The notes: generated by a model from the sequence alone, not told the origin. A DNA stretch of 64,000 bases from Ligustrum vulgare (GCA_963555705.1 OY743169.1:8618014-8682013); one strand, 5' to 3'. Positions 45,210 to 56,198 are shown, counted from the stretch's first letter. Program-made: numbers and translations.

Positions 45210-45617
45210 GATTATAAGTGAAACATATGATTTTATTGGTTAAGTACAAATATTCATTGGTTTAAGTTAAGTATGCATTTATAATTATTGTGATTGATAT
45301 TTTTGACTGGAAAGTAGGAAAACTTAAATACGAGAGAAGAATGCAGAAATCGTGATAAATATATTTGATGTCTTCCACAATGTTACATCAAATATGATAT
45401 ATCATTAAATAAAGATTATAAGTGAAAAATATGATTTTATTGGTTAAGTTCAAATATTCATTGGTTTAAGTTAAGCACGCATTTATAATTATTGTGATTT
45501 ATATTTTTGGCTGGAAAGTAGGAAAACTTAAATACGTGAGAAGAATGCAGAAATCGTGATAAATATATTTAATGTCTTCCAAAATGTTACATCAAACATG
45601 ATATATCATTAAATAAA
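45210..45617 (+). repeat. 204-bp tandem duplication
   Basis: Two adjacent copies (45210-45413, 45414-45617) of 'gattataagtgaaa...catatgattttattgg' through 'atatatcattaaataaa' differ at few positions. A diverged partial third copy lies at about 44960-45060. They sit upstream of a Helitron-type 3' end at 45903 and probably belong to that element. Confidence 0.85.
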
Positions 45618-45874
45618 CTACTAAATTTGTATATCCTTTGAAATTAATAATAGCTCATAAAAATTATTGAAATTAACAGTCATGTATTATTTAAATATAT
45701 AAATTGTCTTACTATTTAAATAAGCTATTATAATTTAAATTAGTTATATTATTTATTAAATTTAATAGTTATTGTGATATAATATTATTTTTCATACATT
45801 TTTGAATTTGTGTTAATTATGCATAAGTATTAAAGTTTTACAAATACTTATCGAAATTGATAATTTTGAATAAC

Positions 45875-45903
45875 TTCCGTGCATCGCATGAGAGAAATGC
45901 TAG
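45875..45903 (+). mobile_element. Third Helitron-type 3' terminus
   Basis: CCGTGCATCGCATGAG forms a weakened version of the hairpin in HEL-1 and HEL-2 and is followed by AAATGCTAG|T. The 5' end was not resolved; TCTATATAAATTTG at 44817 is a candidate, but it is preceded by T and not A. Confidence 0.6.
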
Positions 45904-47205
45904 TTGATATTTACAAAAATGAACTTTTAGGCACTATATTAAAAAAAAAAAAACGGCAAATTTTCTGTACCTTTTAGAAAGAAAAAATCAATGGGTTGGG
46001 ATAAGATATTTTCTCTACTTAGTTAACGAAATTATTTTGATTCTTTAAAAGATAATAAATCAACAATCTTTTGGGATATTGAAAATTATATTTATGCTCT
46101 TTCAGAACAAGTAATATCCTTCTAAGATTATAATAATGTTGTACTTCAAGAGTAACGGCAAGATTTTTATAATTGATAGATCTATGACTAATATATATTC
46201 TATAGAATATTTATATATTGTTCTGCTATTTCAGGAGTAACGATATTTTAGATCTAATAAACCATGTTATTTGTGAACAAGTAACTTAATAAATTAAAAT
46301 AAAGTTGTTACTCTTCAAGAGTAAAAACAAAATATTTTTCAAGAATTAATAACACATCTCATAATATTGAGTTGTTCAAGATCAAATTAATTCTATTAAA
46401 ATATTTATTAAGAGATAAAATATGAATATTCAGGAAGCACAAGAAAATATTTACATCATAATAATTTTCTGAGTTATTTTAAATTCAAAAATTCACATTT
46501 CTTTGAGAACAAGAATCTAATATCCTTCTAGAATATTGGCATGTACAAATTTATCAAATGAGAAAATAATATTTTTTTGGAATATTGATTCGAAACTCAT
46601 TTAATTACAATAATAATCAATATTCTTTTGGAATATGGTACGATGTAATAAATTATATTAAATCAGATATATGTCCATCCTCAATTAGTATAATCAAAAT
46701 GATATTACAAATCTTATAACATATATATACCACTAATATTTACTTATAATAGACAAATCCTCGATTAATATTCTTCTGAAATATTAATTATACTTTTATG
46801 CAACTTCATAAGCAATAACGTAATGAATTATCGATTTAAAGGTAAGAAATTCGACAACAACAATTTAATAATTAATATGTATACAAAAGCAATAACTATA
46901 TATTATGTGAATTGAACACACACATATATTCGCACAAACCGGGCACTCTTTTTCATTTTCCATAATAATGACCAAACCATGTGGCATTTATGAACATTGA
47001 AAAAAAAAAGTTTTTGAACAGAAATATTATTTGGACAGATATGAATTGCAATTGCAATTGAACAATTATGTAATGAATAGATGTGAATTGTTATTGAACA
47101 GTAAAAAACTAATACATATGTCACCAAATTAATTTTGGTGCACAAGAAACCTTCTAACTAATATTTTGATATATGAGATTTTGGGAAATTTTCTAACTCA
47201 ATTTC
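45904..47205. other. AT-rich region without recognised gene
   Basis: Recurrent phrases such as 'aatattcttctggaatatt' and 'caagagtaac' resemble LTR-retrotransposon leader sequence. The frame at 46903-47145 (minus) has no known motif. Confidence 0.35.
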
Positions 47206-47257
47206 GTAGAAACTCGTGCTAATAACGTGTTATGAACTATAGAGAAAAATAAATAGG
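47206..47257 (-). other. Possible copia primer site and LTR edge (minus strand)
   Basis: On the minus strand ATAACACGTTATTAGCACGA resembles the TTATCAGCACGA-type primer sites of some plant copia lineages. To its right TGTTATGAACTATAG could be the LTR edge. If so, the solo LTR at 47258 sits inside this older LTR. No internal coding part supports it. Confidence 0.3.
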
Positions 47258-48014
47258 TGATGTGATCTCGGGGAGGGGTCACGACGAACACGCGAAAAAA
47301 ATGCCTGGAAAGTTTAAAATTTAGGTTGGAACGGACGATAACACAACGACCCAAGCCTCACGACGCAAAAACCAGGGGTATATTAAACCCGAAACCTGTT
47401 ATGATGCGGAAACAAGAATCATAATGGGGGTGAACGCCACAAAGATTGTCCAATTCCTTTGATAAGTTCGATTTGTTGAACGTCACAAATATCACACAAT
47501 ATTTGATAAGTTTGGGTTAAAGGAAATCCCCATCTTTAGAGAGTAAAAAGACTCAATATATTTCATTCATCAAAAGTCTATTGTTACAATGAAAGAAAAA
47601 GGATATAAATAAGCAAAACAGAATTAAAAGAGCCATAGCCTCTATAGAGGCCCAAAATAAACCCTAATATAAGTAAAGACGGAATTTAACCTAAAACTCG
47701 TAAAACCCCTAAAAACATTGTACTGCGCTATCGCGCATGCTTAATGGCCGCGATCGCTTGGAATGGCCGAAATCTCTCGGGTCTCTTTTTCAGTGCAAGT
47801 CGCGATCGCGCCTCCTTTTACACCACGCGGTCGCGTTGTTCAAATTCTCCAACTTCTTGATTTTGAACTCGATTCTTGGCCCACATCACTTGTACCATCT
47901 TTGACGCGTCTTTAACCACTCCATGTTTGATCTTTGAAGCTCTTCGAATATACTTAAAGCTTTGTTTGGCTTAATTTGTAGTCCTTTCTGTCAAGCCCAC
48001 CACGATTCGTATCA
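47258..48014. mobile_element. Solo LTR (757 bp) with target duplication
   Basis: It runs TGATGTGATCTCGG...ATTCGTATCA and is flanked by perfect ATAGG duplications (47253-47257, 48015-48019). There is no internal sequence, so it is the product of LTR-LTR recombination. It contains GCGATCGC-type palindromes (47750-47830), similar in style but not in sequence to the COP-A LTR. Its orientation and superfamily are uncertain. Confidence 0.85.
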
Positions 48015-48019
48015 ATAGG

Positions 48020-48500
48020 TTGATAAACTTGTAATAAGGTAATAATATCTGAGATTACAAGAGTACAAACGTCATTCACTATATAATATAAACATTTACA
48101 ACAATTTATACATTATTTTCAACAAATATAACCTTCATGTGTAGATCAAAATCGAAGTCTTGTTAATAAATGGCAATAGCGTATAATCTTTTCAATTCAG
48201 ATATATCATATATACTATAAATAAACGTCACATGGCGACGTCAGAAAATTTTAATTACTTATTAAATAATATTTATCATAACTGGAACTTGTGTATGAGA
48301 TTGAACTAATGCTCTATAAGATCTCCATGACTAGGGCAAGAAACATCAATATTAAAATATGGTTTCTTTAGATACAACAAAATGTTGGATAGGGATTGTC
48401 CTAGACTTTAGTTGATAGTCATAGCATATGAACCTTGTGTCTGAAGGGGTCAATGTCGTTCTAGGACCGTACACTTTGAATCATTCGTTGTTGCCACAAG
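48020..48500 (+). promoter_or_regulatory. Displaced native upstream region of the P450 gene
   Basis: Before COP-Y inserted, this sequence ran directly into the P450 5' leader at 53480. A TATA-like 'actataaataaa' lies near 48224-48235. It is now about 5 kb from the coding start. The promoter role is inferred from position only, and an older LTR may overlap it. Confidence 0.35.
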
Positions 48501-48505
48501 AAGTT

Positions 48506-48864
48506 TGTGGAATATAGTGGTGGTCCATTTAATCCACATGGCACCCTATGATTGGGACTTCACTTACCCATGGGATTTGAATTTTGAATAAGAGGGGGAA
48601 ACCTTTCTTGTTTCAAAGAGACTTGGCACATTCTTGGGTGGAGAGGTAGAAGTGGGAGAGGTCCAATATCTCCGGCGAAATCTTGCTACCTCCGGCGAGC
48701 CTAGATCCGGTTGCCATTTCTCGAGGACGACGGTGCCATGTTCCGGTGTGTTTAAGTGGTCATAAACTGAGCTCAAACAAGGAACAAAGAACAAGGTTGG
48801 GATCGGTTCTTGTGCTGGGTCTTCTTCTTCATCTTGCTGGGAAAAGGAGCTTGGGAGCTCAACA
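48506..48864 (+). repeat. COP-Y 5' LTR
   Basis: 359 bp. Relative to the 3' LTR I see one substitution (G at 48730 against A at 53340). The minus-strand frame across it is a shadow, repeated in the other LTR. Confidence 0.95.
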
Positions 48865-48866
48865 AA

Positions 48867-48878
48867 TGGTATCAGAGA
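48867..48878 (+). other. COP-Y primer-binding site
   Basis: TGGTATCAGAGA matches the initiator-Met primer site at the first eleven positions and is two bases from the LTR. Confidence 0.9.
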
Positions 48879-49808
48879 CATGGTTGATGGCTGAAAAACA
48901 GAAGCTGTAGAAGGACCGAAGAAGAAAGGAAGAGAAATCACTGACCCGTTTCAAAAACCCGACCTCCGGCCAACCAATCGGAGCAAGACCAACACCAAAA
49001 GAACCGCCTCATCGTGGAGAACACTCGACCAGAAGGTGGAGTAATTCCGGTGGTTGAGACGGCGGCAAACGGCGAAAGAAAGCTGTGAAAACCGGACTGA
49101 AAAAGTGGGATTCCGGCCGATCCAGAACTCCGATCGACGATCGGCCACCTCCATTAGAACGGGCTCTTTGAGGAGAAGACTCGCCTGAAATTTGGTGGCA
49201 ATCCGACGGTTGAAACAGAAGTTATTCGCCGGAGAAGAAAATGTTGGTAAACTGAAAAACAGCGATTCCGGCCGGTAGGGAGCTCCAATCGCGAAACGGT
49301 CACCACCGTTGGATTCGGGACGATGAGGAGCATCTTTCTGTGTTTTTTGAGAATTTTCCGGCAGGGGCGGTAGAACTCCGGCGCGGTGGTCCGGCGGCGG
49401 TCCGGCGAGGCATTTTCCGACAGAATCTTCAGCTCGACCTGCTCGTTCCATTTCCGAAGTCCATTTTGCAAAATCAACTCTTGATTATACGGACATTGAA
49501 AAGTCCGCTCGGTTTGCATTGGCTATCCCTTATTTTCATTACGTATTTCATATTCTAGAGGCTATTGTGAGGTGGCTACATAGTGTTGGAGGTTACCTTG
49601 CCCGTAACCATTGCTTGTTGGTAGAACTCACATAGGATTGGAATTTGACTACGTGCTTAATTTCTTGAAATTGTCGTGTATTACTTGTTATTATATTATT
49701 TGTGTGATCATCTTGAAGAGTAATTTTGGTGAAATTGGTTTGATCTTGCATTTGAGTGTGGGTAATTGCTTTGTGTTAACTTGTTTGAATTTTTTCATTA
49801 TTTGCATT

Positions 49809-52800
49809 ATGGGTTCTCGTGTTGAATTGTCACAATTTAACGGTAAGGGAGATTATTCCATTTGGAAGCAAAAAATGAAGGCTATTTTAATTCAACAAAG
49901 AGTTTCTAAAGCACTTGAGGACCCTAGTACTTATTCAAAAGCATTGTTAGATAAACCTGATGAAATTGCTGAGAAGAATGAAATTGCACATAGTTGTATA
50001 ATATTGCATTTATCTGATGATATAGTGGGACAAGTTGAAAAGCATACGACTGCTAAAGATTTGTGGGAAGCACTTGACAAACTTTTTTTGACAAAATCTT
50101 TAACGAAGAAGATTCACTTAATTCAAAAACTTTTCAACTATAAATTGGATCAAGGAAAGGATCTTGAATTTAATTTGAGTGAGTTTAACAGTCTTGTCAA
50201 GTGTTTGACCCACAATGGAAAGAAATTTGATGATGAATATCTCGCTGCTATTATGCTAAATGCCATGCCTGAATCTTATAGAGATGTTAGGAATGCTATT
50301 ACATATGCTAGGGACACTGTGACCTTAGATATTGTAGTTGAGGCTTTAAGGGCTAGGGAGCTCGAGATGAAGAGGGAGTCAAGGGGTAGCAGCTCGAGGG
50401 AAGAGAGTTTGTTTAGTGGTTTTAGAGGGAGAAATGAGTCGAGAGAGTCGAGAGAAAACCACTTCCAAACGAAGAAGGGTAGAGGAAACTTGAAGGGTAG
50501 GTCCAAGTCTCGGGATAAGAGTGTTAAGAAATGCTACTATTGTAGTAAAATTGGACATTTCAAAAGAGACTATGATGACTTTAAGAAAAAACATAGACCT
50601 CAGCAGAGTGATGATCAGAACCTAGTTGCTGTAGGTGATGCTTTTGATAGTCTTCATATGATGACTGTGACATTTGATGATGATAATGTCGACAATACCC
50701 TTGATAGACCACAAGCGATGAATGTGTCTGAAATTGATTTTGACAGTGAGTGGGTTTTAGACTCGGGTGCCACTGTCCATATGAGTCCTGTTAAATCTTG
50801 GTTTTATAACTATAGAGAAGTTAAGCCTAGGAAAGTGTACTTGGGGGACAACTATACACAGACTGTGGAAGGAGTTGGTGATATTGCTATTAGGATGCAT
50901 GATGGCATGATCAGATCTCTTCTGAATGTCAGGTATGTCCCGGGCCTTGCGAGGAACCTCATTTCCTTGGGCATTTTGGAAGATGAGGGTTATGAGTACA
51001 GATCTCATTTCGGTACTATGAAAGTGAGTAAAGGCTCTCTAGTTGTTATGAAAGGTCCCAAGAGGAATGGATTGTATATCCTTGAAGGTAAAGCGTTAAA
51101 GGCCTACGAGTCTGCATTATCTACAACTTATGAAGATAGATCAGATCTTTGGCATAAAAGGATGGGACACATAGGAAACAAGGGGTTGAAGTGTCTTAGT
51201 GATCAGAGTTTACTAGGAAAGGATAGTGTTATACCTTTAAGCTTTTGTGAGACGTGTGTTCTAGGAAAGTCACACAGGGTTAGCTTTGGGATAGGTGAAC
51301 ACAACACTAACAGACCCTTAGAATACATTCATGCTGATTTGTGGGGACCAGAAAAACATCCTACAAATGGAGGTAGTAGATTTTTCCTATCTATTGTTGA
51401 TGACTACTCGAGGAAAGTTTGGGTGTATCCCCTTAAATCCAAATCTGACACTTTTGGTAAGTTCAAGTCCTGGATTGCCTTGGTTGAGAAACAAATGGGG
51501 AAAAGTGTAAGAACTCTTAGGACGGACAATGGTCTAGAGTTTTGCAACTTTGAGTTCGATACCTTCTGCAAGGATAGAGGTATCAGAAGGCATAGGACTG
51601 TAAGATCTACCCCCCAGCAGAATGGGGTAGCTGAGAGGATGAATCGGACTTTAATGAATAAAGTTAGATGCATGCTGATTAGTTCGGGGTTAGCTAAAGG
51701 CTTTTGGGGTGAAGCTGTTTGTACCGCTGCCTATTTGATAAATAGGTCACCTTCTAGTACTGTTGACTTTAAGACTCCCCAAGAATTGTGGACTGGGAAA
51801 CCTCCAGATTTGTCACACCTTAGAGTATTTGGTTGTGCGGCCTATGCACATCAGGTTGAGGGTAAGTTAGACCCTAGGGCTACTAAGTGTGTCATGTTAG
51901 GTTATCCAGAGGGAGTGAAAGGTTACAGGTTATGGGTTTTAGATGGTAAGGGCATGAAAGTTATCAACAGTCGAGATGTGAAGTTCAATGAACTCGATAT
52001 GCCTTGTCTTAAGACCATAAATAGACAAACTGAGAAGGGGGAATCTTGTACTGAGAAGAAGATTGACTTTGAGGTGAAGAGATTAGGTGAAGATAATCCA
52101 GAGGGTAGTGAAACCCAACCTCAAGTAGAAGCGGAACAAGAAGTCATGGTAGAGCAACCTGAACTTGAAATTCCTGAAATTCCTGAAACGGAAGTCCCTG
52201 ATCAAGAAACATCTGCAGGTACTAATTTGGAAAACTACCAATTAGTGAGAGATAGGGAGAGGAGACAAGTTAGACCAAATATGAAGTACGTCTCTTCTAA
52301 TTTGATTGACTATGTCTTAGTTTCAGGTGAAGCCTTAGATTCAGTTGAACCTGCTTCATTTGAGGAAGCGATCAATTGTGAAAAGTCTGAAAATTGGAAA
52401 AAGGCTATGAAGGAGGAAATCCAGTCTCTGAAACAAAATGAGACTTGGAAGTTGGTTGAAAAACCAAGGAATCAGAAGGTAGTCCATTGTAAATGGATCT
52501 ACAAATTTGAAAGGAGAAGTGATAAGCTTGAGCTTAAGGGATATGTAGATTCTGACTTTGCAGGTGATAAAGATCAGAGGAAATCTACCACTTCTTATTT
52601 TTTCTGTTTGGGTGATAATTGTATCACATGGAAATCACAGTTGCAATCTATTGTTACACTCTCCAGCACTGAAGCGGAATATGTTGCACTCACTGAAGTG
52701 GTAAAAGAATGCATGTGGTTAAAAGGACTATTGTGTGAATTGAACTTCTTAAATGAAACTGCTATGATATTTACTGATAGTCAAAGTGCTTTAATGTTAT

Positions 52801-52997
52801 GTAAAAATCCTGTTTATCATGAAAGGTCTAAGCACATTGAGGTAAAGTATCATTTCATTAGGGAGAAGTTAGCTTCAGGTGAGTTTACATTGCTTAAAAT
52901 TACAACTGATGATAATCCTGCAGATGTTGGGACAAAGGTACTTGCGGCAGGTAAATTCAACAAGTGTTTATCAATTCTTGCTATTGATAATGGTTAG
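49809..52997 (+). CDS. COP-Y polyprotein, gag-PR-INT-RNaseH with RT core deleted
   Basis: The start is taken at MGSRVELSQFNGKGDYSIWK (49809), the usual copia gag opening, although the frame is open from 49611. 1062 codons. The zinc knuckle has C242, C245 and H250, but Tyr255 replaces the last Cys. Protease: LDSGA with D318. Integrase: zinc lead WHKRMGH (H449) and a complete catalytic triad D510, D573 and E609 with the classical 35-residue D-E spacing. RT begins (NWKKAMKEEIQSLKQNETW, KWIYKFERR) and jumps near residue 905 to GYVDSDFAGD of RNase H, omitting about 300 residues with the YVDD site. RNase H then follows to the stop (LSSTEAEYVAL). Confidence 0.92.
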   Translation: MGSRVELSQFNGKGDYSIWKQKMKAILIQQRVSKALEDPSTYSKALLDKPDEIAEKNEIAHSCIILHLSDDIVGQVEKHTTAKDLWEALDKLFLTKSLTKKIHLIQKLFNYKLDQGKDLEFNLSEFNSLVKCLTHNGKKFDDEYLAAIMLNAMPESYRDVRNAITYARDTVTLDIVVEALRARELEMKRESRGSSSREESLFSGFRGRNESRESRENHFQTKKGRGNLKGRSKSRDKSVKKCYYCSKIGHFKRDYDDFKKKHRPQQSDDQNLVAVGDAFDSLHMMTVTFDDDNVDNTLDRPQAMNVSEIDFDSEWVLDSGATVHMSPVKSWFYNYREVKPRKVYLGDNYTQTVEGVGDIAIRMHDGMIRSLLNVRYVPGLARNLISLGILEDEGYEYRSHFGTMKVSKGSLVVMKGPKRNGLYILEGKALKAYESALSTTYEDRSDLWHKRMGHIGNKGLKCLSDQSLLGKDSVIPLSFCETCVLGKSHRVSFGIGEHNTNRPLEYIHADLWGPEKHPTNGGSRFFLSIVDDYSRKVWVYPLKSKSDTFGKFKSWIALVEKQMGKSVRTLRTDNGLEFCNFEFDTFCKDRGIRRHRTVRSTPQQNGVAERMNRTLMNKVRCMLISSGLAKGFWGEAVCTAAYLINRSPSSTVDFKTPQELWTGKPPDLSHLRVFGCAAYAHQVEGKLDPRATKCVMLGYPEGVKGYRLWVLDGKGMKVINSRDVKFNELDMPCLKTINRQTEKGESCTEKKIDFEVKRLGEDNPEGSETQPQVEAEQEVMVEQPELEIPEIPETEVPDQETSAGTNLENYQLVRDRERRQVRPNMKYVSSNLIDYVLVSGEALDSVEPASFEEAINCEKSENWKKAMKEEIQSLKQNETWKLVEKPRNQKVVHCKWIYKFERRSDKLELKGYVDSDFAGDKDQRKSTTSYFFCLGDNCITWKSQLQSIVTLSSTEAEYVALTEVVKECMWLKGLLCELNFLNETAMIFTDSQSALMLCKNPVYHERSKHIEVKYHFIREKLASGEFTLLKITTDDNPADVGTKVLAAGKFNKCLSILAIDNG

Positions 52998-53115
52998 TTG
53001 TTTTGCAGGTACTTGGCTGGAGTGAGCGATGATGATTTATTAGACCACACACACATGGATAGTACTTGTAACCGGAGAAATTGGTAATGGATTAAGGTGG
53101 CCCAAGGTGAAGATT

Positions 53116-53474
53116 TGTGGAATATAGTGGTGGTCCATTTAATCCACATGGCACCCTATGATTGGGACTTCACTTACCCATGGGATTTGAATTTTGAATA
53201 AGAGGGGGAAACCTTTCTTGTTTCAAAGAGACTTGGCACATTCTTGGGTGGAGAGGTAGAAGTGGGAGAGGTCCAATATCTCCGGCGAAATCTTGCTACC
53301 TCCGGCGAGCCTAGATCCGGTTGCCATTTCTCGAGGACAACGGTGCCATGTTCCGGTGTGTTTAAGTGGTCATAAACTGAGCTCAAACAAGGAACAAAGA
53401 ACAAGGTTGGGATCGGTTCTTGTGCTGGGTCTTCTTCTTCATCTTGCTGGGAAAAGGAGCTTGGGAGCTCAACA
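53116..53474 (+). repeat. COP-Y 3' LTR, 73 bp upstream of the P450 start
   Basis: Its end is followed by AAGTT and 68 bp of host leader before the P450 ATG. LTRs of copia elements carry promoter and polyadenylation signals, so read-out into the P450 is possible. No canonical TATA box stands out in it. Confidence 0.9.
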
Positions 53475-53547
53475 AAGTTGCTTATATTAATGCATTCAGC
53501 TGCAAAGATCATCTGTCATAAGTTTCAAGCACCCATTCTTCTCTTCA

Positions 53548-56077
53548 ATGGATATCCAATTCCCTATTGCCCTCTCCAATTTCTGTTTCCTGTTATCCTT
53601 TTTCTTATTCCTAGTAGCTAACCATTACAGAAAATCCAGAGCTCAAAATTTGCCACCAGGGCCATGGAAACTTCCTATTTTAGGAAATTTACACCTGCTG
53701 ATAGGTTCCCTACCACACCATGCATTCAAAAACCTAGCAGAAAAATACGGCCCTCTGATGCACATAAAGCTTGGAGAAGTATCAGCAATCGTCGTTTCAT
53801 CTCCTCGTATAGCGAAAGAAATCATGAAAACAAATGATGTCGTGTTTTCAGACAGGGCGGAGCTCATGATAGCTAAAATCTTGTTATACAACTTCTCAGA
53901 CATTGCAGCCTCTCCATACGGTGAATACTGGAGACAGATGCGTAAACTATGCATTTCTGAATTCTTGTGCAGTAAAAAAGTTCGATCATTTCATAGTCTT
54001 ATGGAAAACGAAGTTTCCAGGCTGATTCTGTCCATTAGATCCTCAGCAGGGCTACCAATAAATCTAACTGAACATATTTTAGCTGTGGAAAGTGGCATAA
54101 TTTGCATGGCAACAGTGGGGAGAATTTGCAAGGACCAAGATTCTATAATAATGACTATAAAAGAAGCTGTATCAATTGCAGGAGTTTTCAATGTTGCAGA
54201 TGTTTTTCCATCAATGAAATTCCTCCATTTTCTTTGTGGGTCTGAAAGAAAATTGAATAAGATGCACAGAAGGATTGATGCAATTCTGGAAGACATTATC
54301 CAACAGCACGAAGAGAACAAAGGCCAAAGTAAAAGTTCAGAATCAGTGGAAGAAGATATATTGGACATTTTCTTAAGGCTCAGTCAGGACAAGGCCCTTC
54401 CTGTTCCCATCACCAGGAGCGATATTAAAGCAAACATTTTTGTGAGTAAAATCTGCATTCAATATTTTTTCTAACCAATTCTTCTACTTAGCTACTTATT
54501 TTCTGTCAAAGAAGTAAATTATTTTCACCTAAATTTGACCTGTAACTGTAGCTAATTAACATTCTAAAATATTATGTCGAAAACTATTTCAAAAAATAGT
54601 TTAATTTAGAATTCTACTGTTTGATGCTCATTTTAATGAGAAATTAATTTTTTGAATAGAGATTTTTTAGAGAACGTATGTTTAAAAAGTAAAAACATTT
54701 TAGGTTTATGTGTTTAATATTTTATTGTATAAATGTATGGTTGAAAATGAGTATTAAAAAAAAAAAAAAAAAAGAGGTTTAAAAGAATGAGGATCAAATA
54801 GGGGGCTAACCACACATTCACAACTTATAACAAATTATTTATTCGGTCCATAAAATCCACTAATCTTTTATTATATTATTATTATATACAGTCTTGATTC
54901 GGTGCAAACCGTTGACATCGTTATGGTGGCAACGATAGATACAATTGTGGCCCCCACACACAGGTGGAGCCACAACACATGTGCCAGCCGCTGACACCAT
55001 AACGGTTGGCACTAGATCTTTTTCATTATTATATATAAGGATATAAGGAGATTATAATGAAATCTAAACGTAAGAAGTTTGAATATAGGTAATGTATTAA
55101 ACTATTGAATTCGAATATAATAGTGAAAGTTTAAATCCCATTAAAAAATGAATTTCAAGTACTAAAATTGGTAATGTCAATAAAAAATATATATATATTT
55201 TTTTTTTGAAAGTCAATAAAAAATAATTTTAAGATAAAGAAATATATATTTATTATTATCAATTGAACAGGTTGACAACGCTGGATTAAATTGTATTATG
55301 ACTTTTTATGACAAAAAATATGAATCCATTTTATTGAATTTTCGTTGAACTTATAAATTAATTTAGTCTTCAACACAGGAAATGTTTATTGCTGGAATTG
55401 AAACTTCATCTTTAGTCATCGAATGGGCAATGTCTGAACTTATGAAGAATCCAGGAGTAATGGAGAAGGCACAGGCAGAAGTAAGACGCGCATTTGACGG
55501 AAAAGAAAGAATTTTAGATAGTGACATTAAAGAATTGAAATATCTAAAAATGATCATCAAAGAAACATTAAGATTACACCCTCCAGGTCCCCTATTATGC
55601 CCAAGAATGTGCAGGGAACAATGCAAGCTTGATGGTTATGATATTCCCGCGAAAACAATAGTAATGACTAATGTTTGGGCAATGGGAAGGAATCCCCAGT
55701 ATTGGAATGACCCAGAAAAGTTCGAACCAGAGAGATTCAACGATGTTCCCACTGATTTTAATGGGAATCATTACGACTTCATACCGTTTGGCGCGGGAAG
55801 GAGGATGTGTCCCGGCATTGCCTTTGGATTAGCAGGCGTTGAGATTACACTGTCACAACTTGTGTACCACTTTGATTGGAAAATTCCTGGGGGAATTTCT
55901 CCTCAAGAATTTGATATGACAGAGAATTTTGGGGCATCGTGTGGGAGGAAAAATCATCTGTTCTTGATACCCATATCCTATTATCCACTTCAGGCCGCTC
56001 AAAATGCATGTCACGATGCAGCTGAAAAACAGAAACTAGATCACAGTTCAAGTGGCACAAGTTGCGAAGCGCTGTGA
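53548..56077 (+). CDS. Cytochrome P450, CYP71 family type, two exons
   Basis: Exons 53548-54441 and 55379-56077 join in phase 0 to 530 codons without a stop. P450s are haem monooxygenases anchored in the endoplasmic reticulum and supplied with electrons by a reductase. Seen: hydrophobic anchor (residues 7-25), proline hinge PPGPWKLP (36-43), I-helix AGIETS (303-308), K-helix ETLR (E360, R363), FEPERF (413-418) and haem loop PFGAGRRMC with Cys442. The intron position just before the I-helix motif is typical of CYP71 clan genes. Closest in style to CYP71D-type terpenoid or alkaloid oxidases; the substrate cannot be inferred. The C-terminus is about 25 residues longer than usual. Confidence 0.93.
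54442..55378 (+). other. P450 intron (GT-AG, 937 bp)
   Basis: The donor is TTTTT|GTGAGT and the acceptor CAACACAG|GAAATG. The intron contains an A-run at 54757-54773 and, at about 54890-55025, a GC-richer stretch with inverted similarity (GGTGCAAACCGTT against AACGGTTGGCAC), flanked by ATTATTATATA-like sequence on both sides, probably a small MITE. Confidence 0.9.
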
Positions 56078-56192
56078 ATTAGGCTATATACTACTCATTA
56101 TTTGTTCAATCATCATAAACTAAGAATTTGACATCGTACAATAATTCAGCTACATTTCAAGTAATATATGATCATGTACACGTATTGGACAG

Positions 56193-56198
56193 AATAAA
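56193..56198 (+). terminator. Possible polyadenylation signal of the P450
   Basis: AATAAA lies 116 bp after the stop codon, within the usual distance for plant 3' ends. Other weaker candidates follow. Confidence 0.4.

Larger units (their letters stand above)
48506..53474 (+). mobile_element. COP-Y: very young, RT-deleted Ty1/copia element next to the P450
   Basis: Two 359-bp LTRs (TGTGGAATATAG...GGAGCTCAACA) differ at a single position by eye. The AAGTT target duplication is perfect (48501-48505, 53475-53479). A primer site TGGTATCAGAG lies two bases behind the 5' LTR and a short purine-rich stretch (AAGGTGAAGATT) precedes the 3' LTR. One long open frame encodes gag, protease and integrase, then RNase H, with the reverse-transcriptase core missing in frame. 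Its own RT is absent, so recent movement must have used RT from another copy. Confidence 0.95.

Noticed and set aside
48564..49519. Minus-strand frames of 112-166 codons in the COP-Y LTR and leader
   Set aside because: They are opposite to the element's transcription, have no known motif, and the first recurs only because the LTR does.
56018..56040. Short match between the P450 3' end and the COP-Y leader at 48890 (gctgaaaaacagaa)
   Set aside because: A 14-bp match is expected several times by chance in a 64-kb window, so it is no evidence of exchange.
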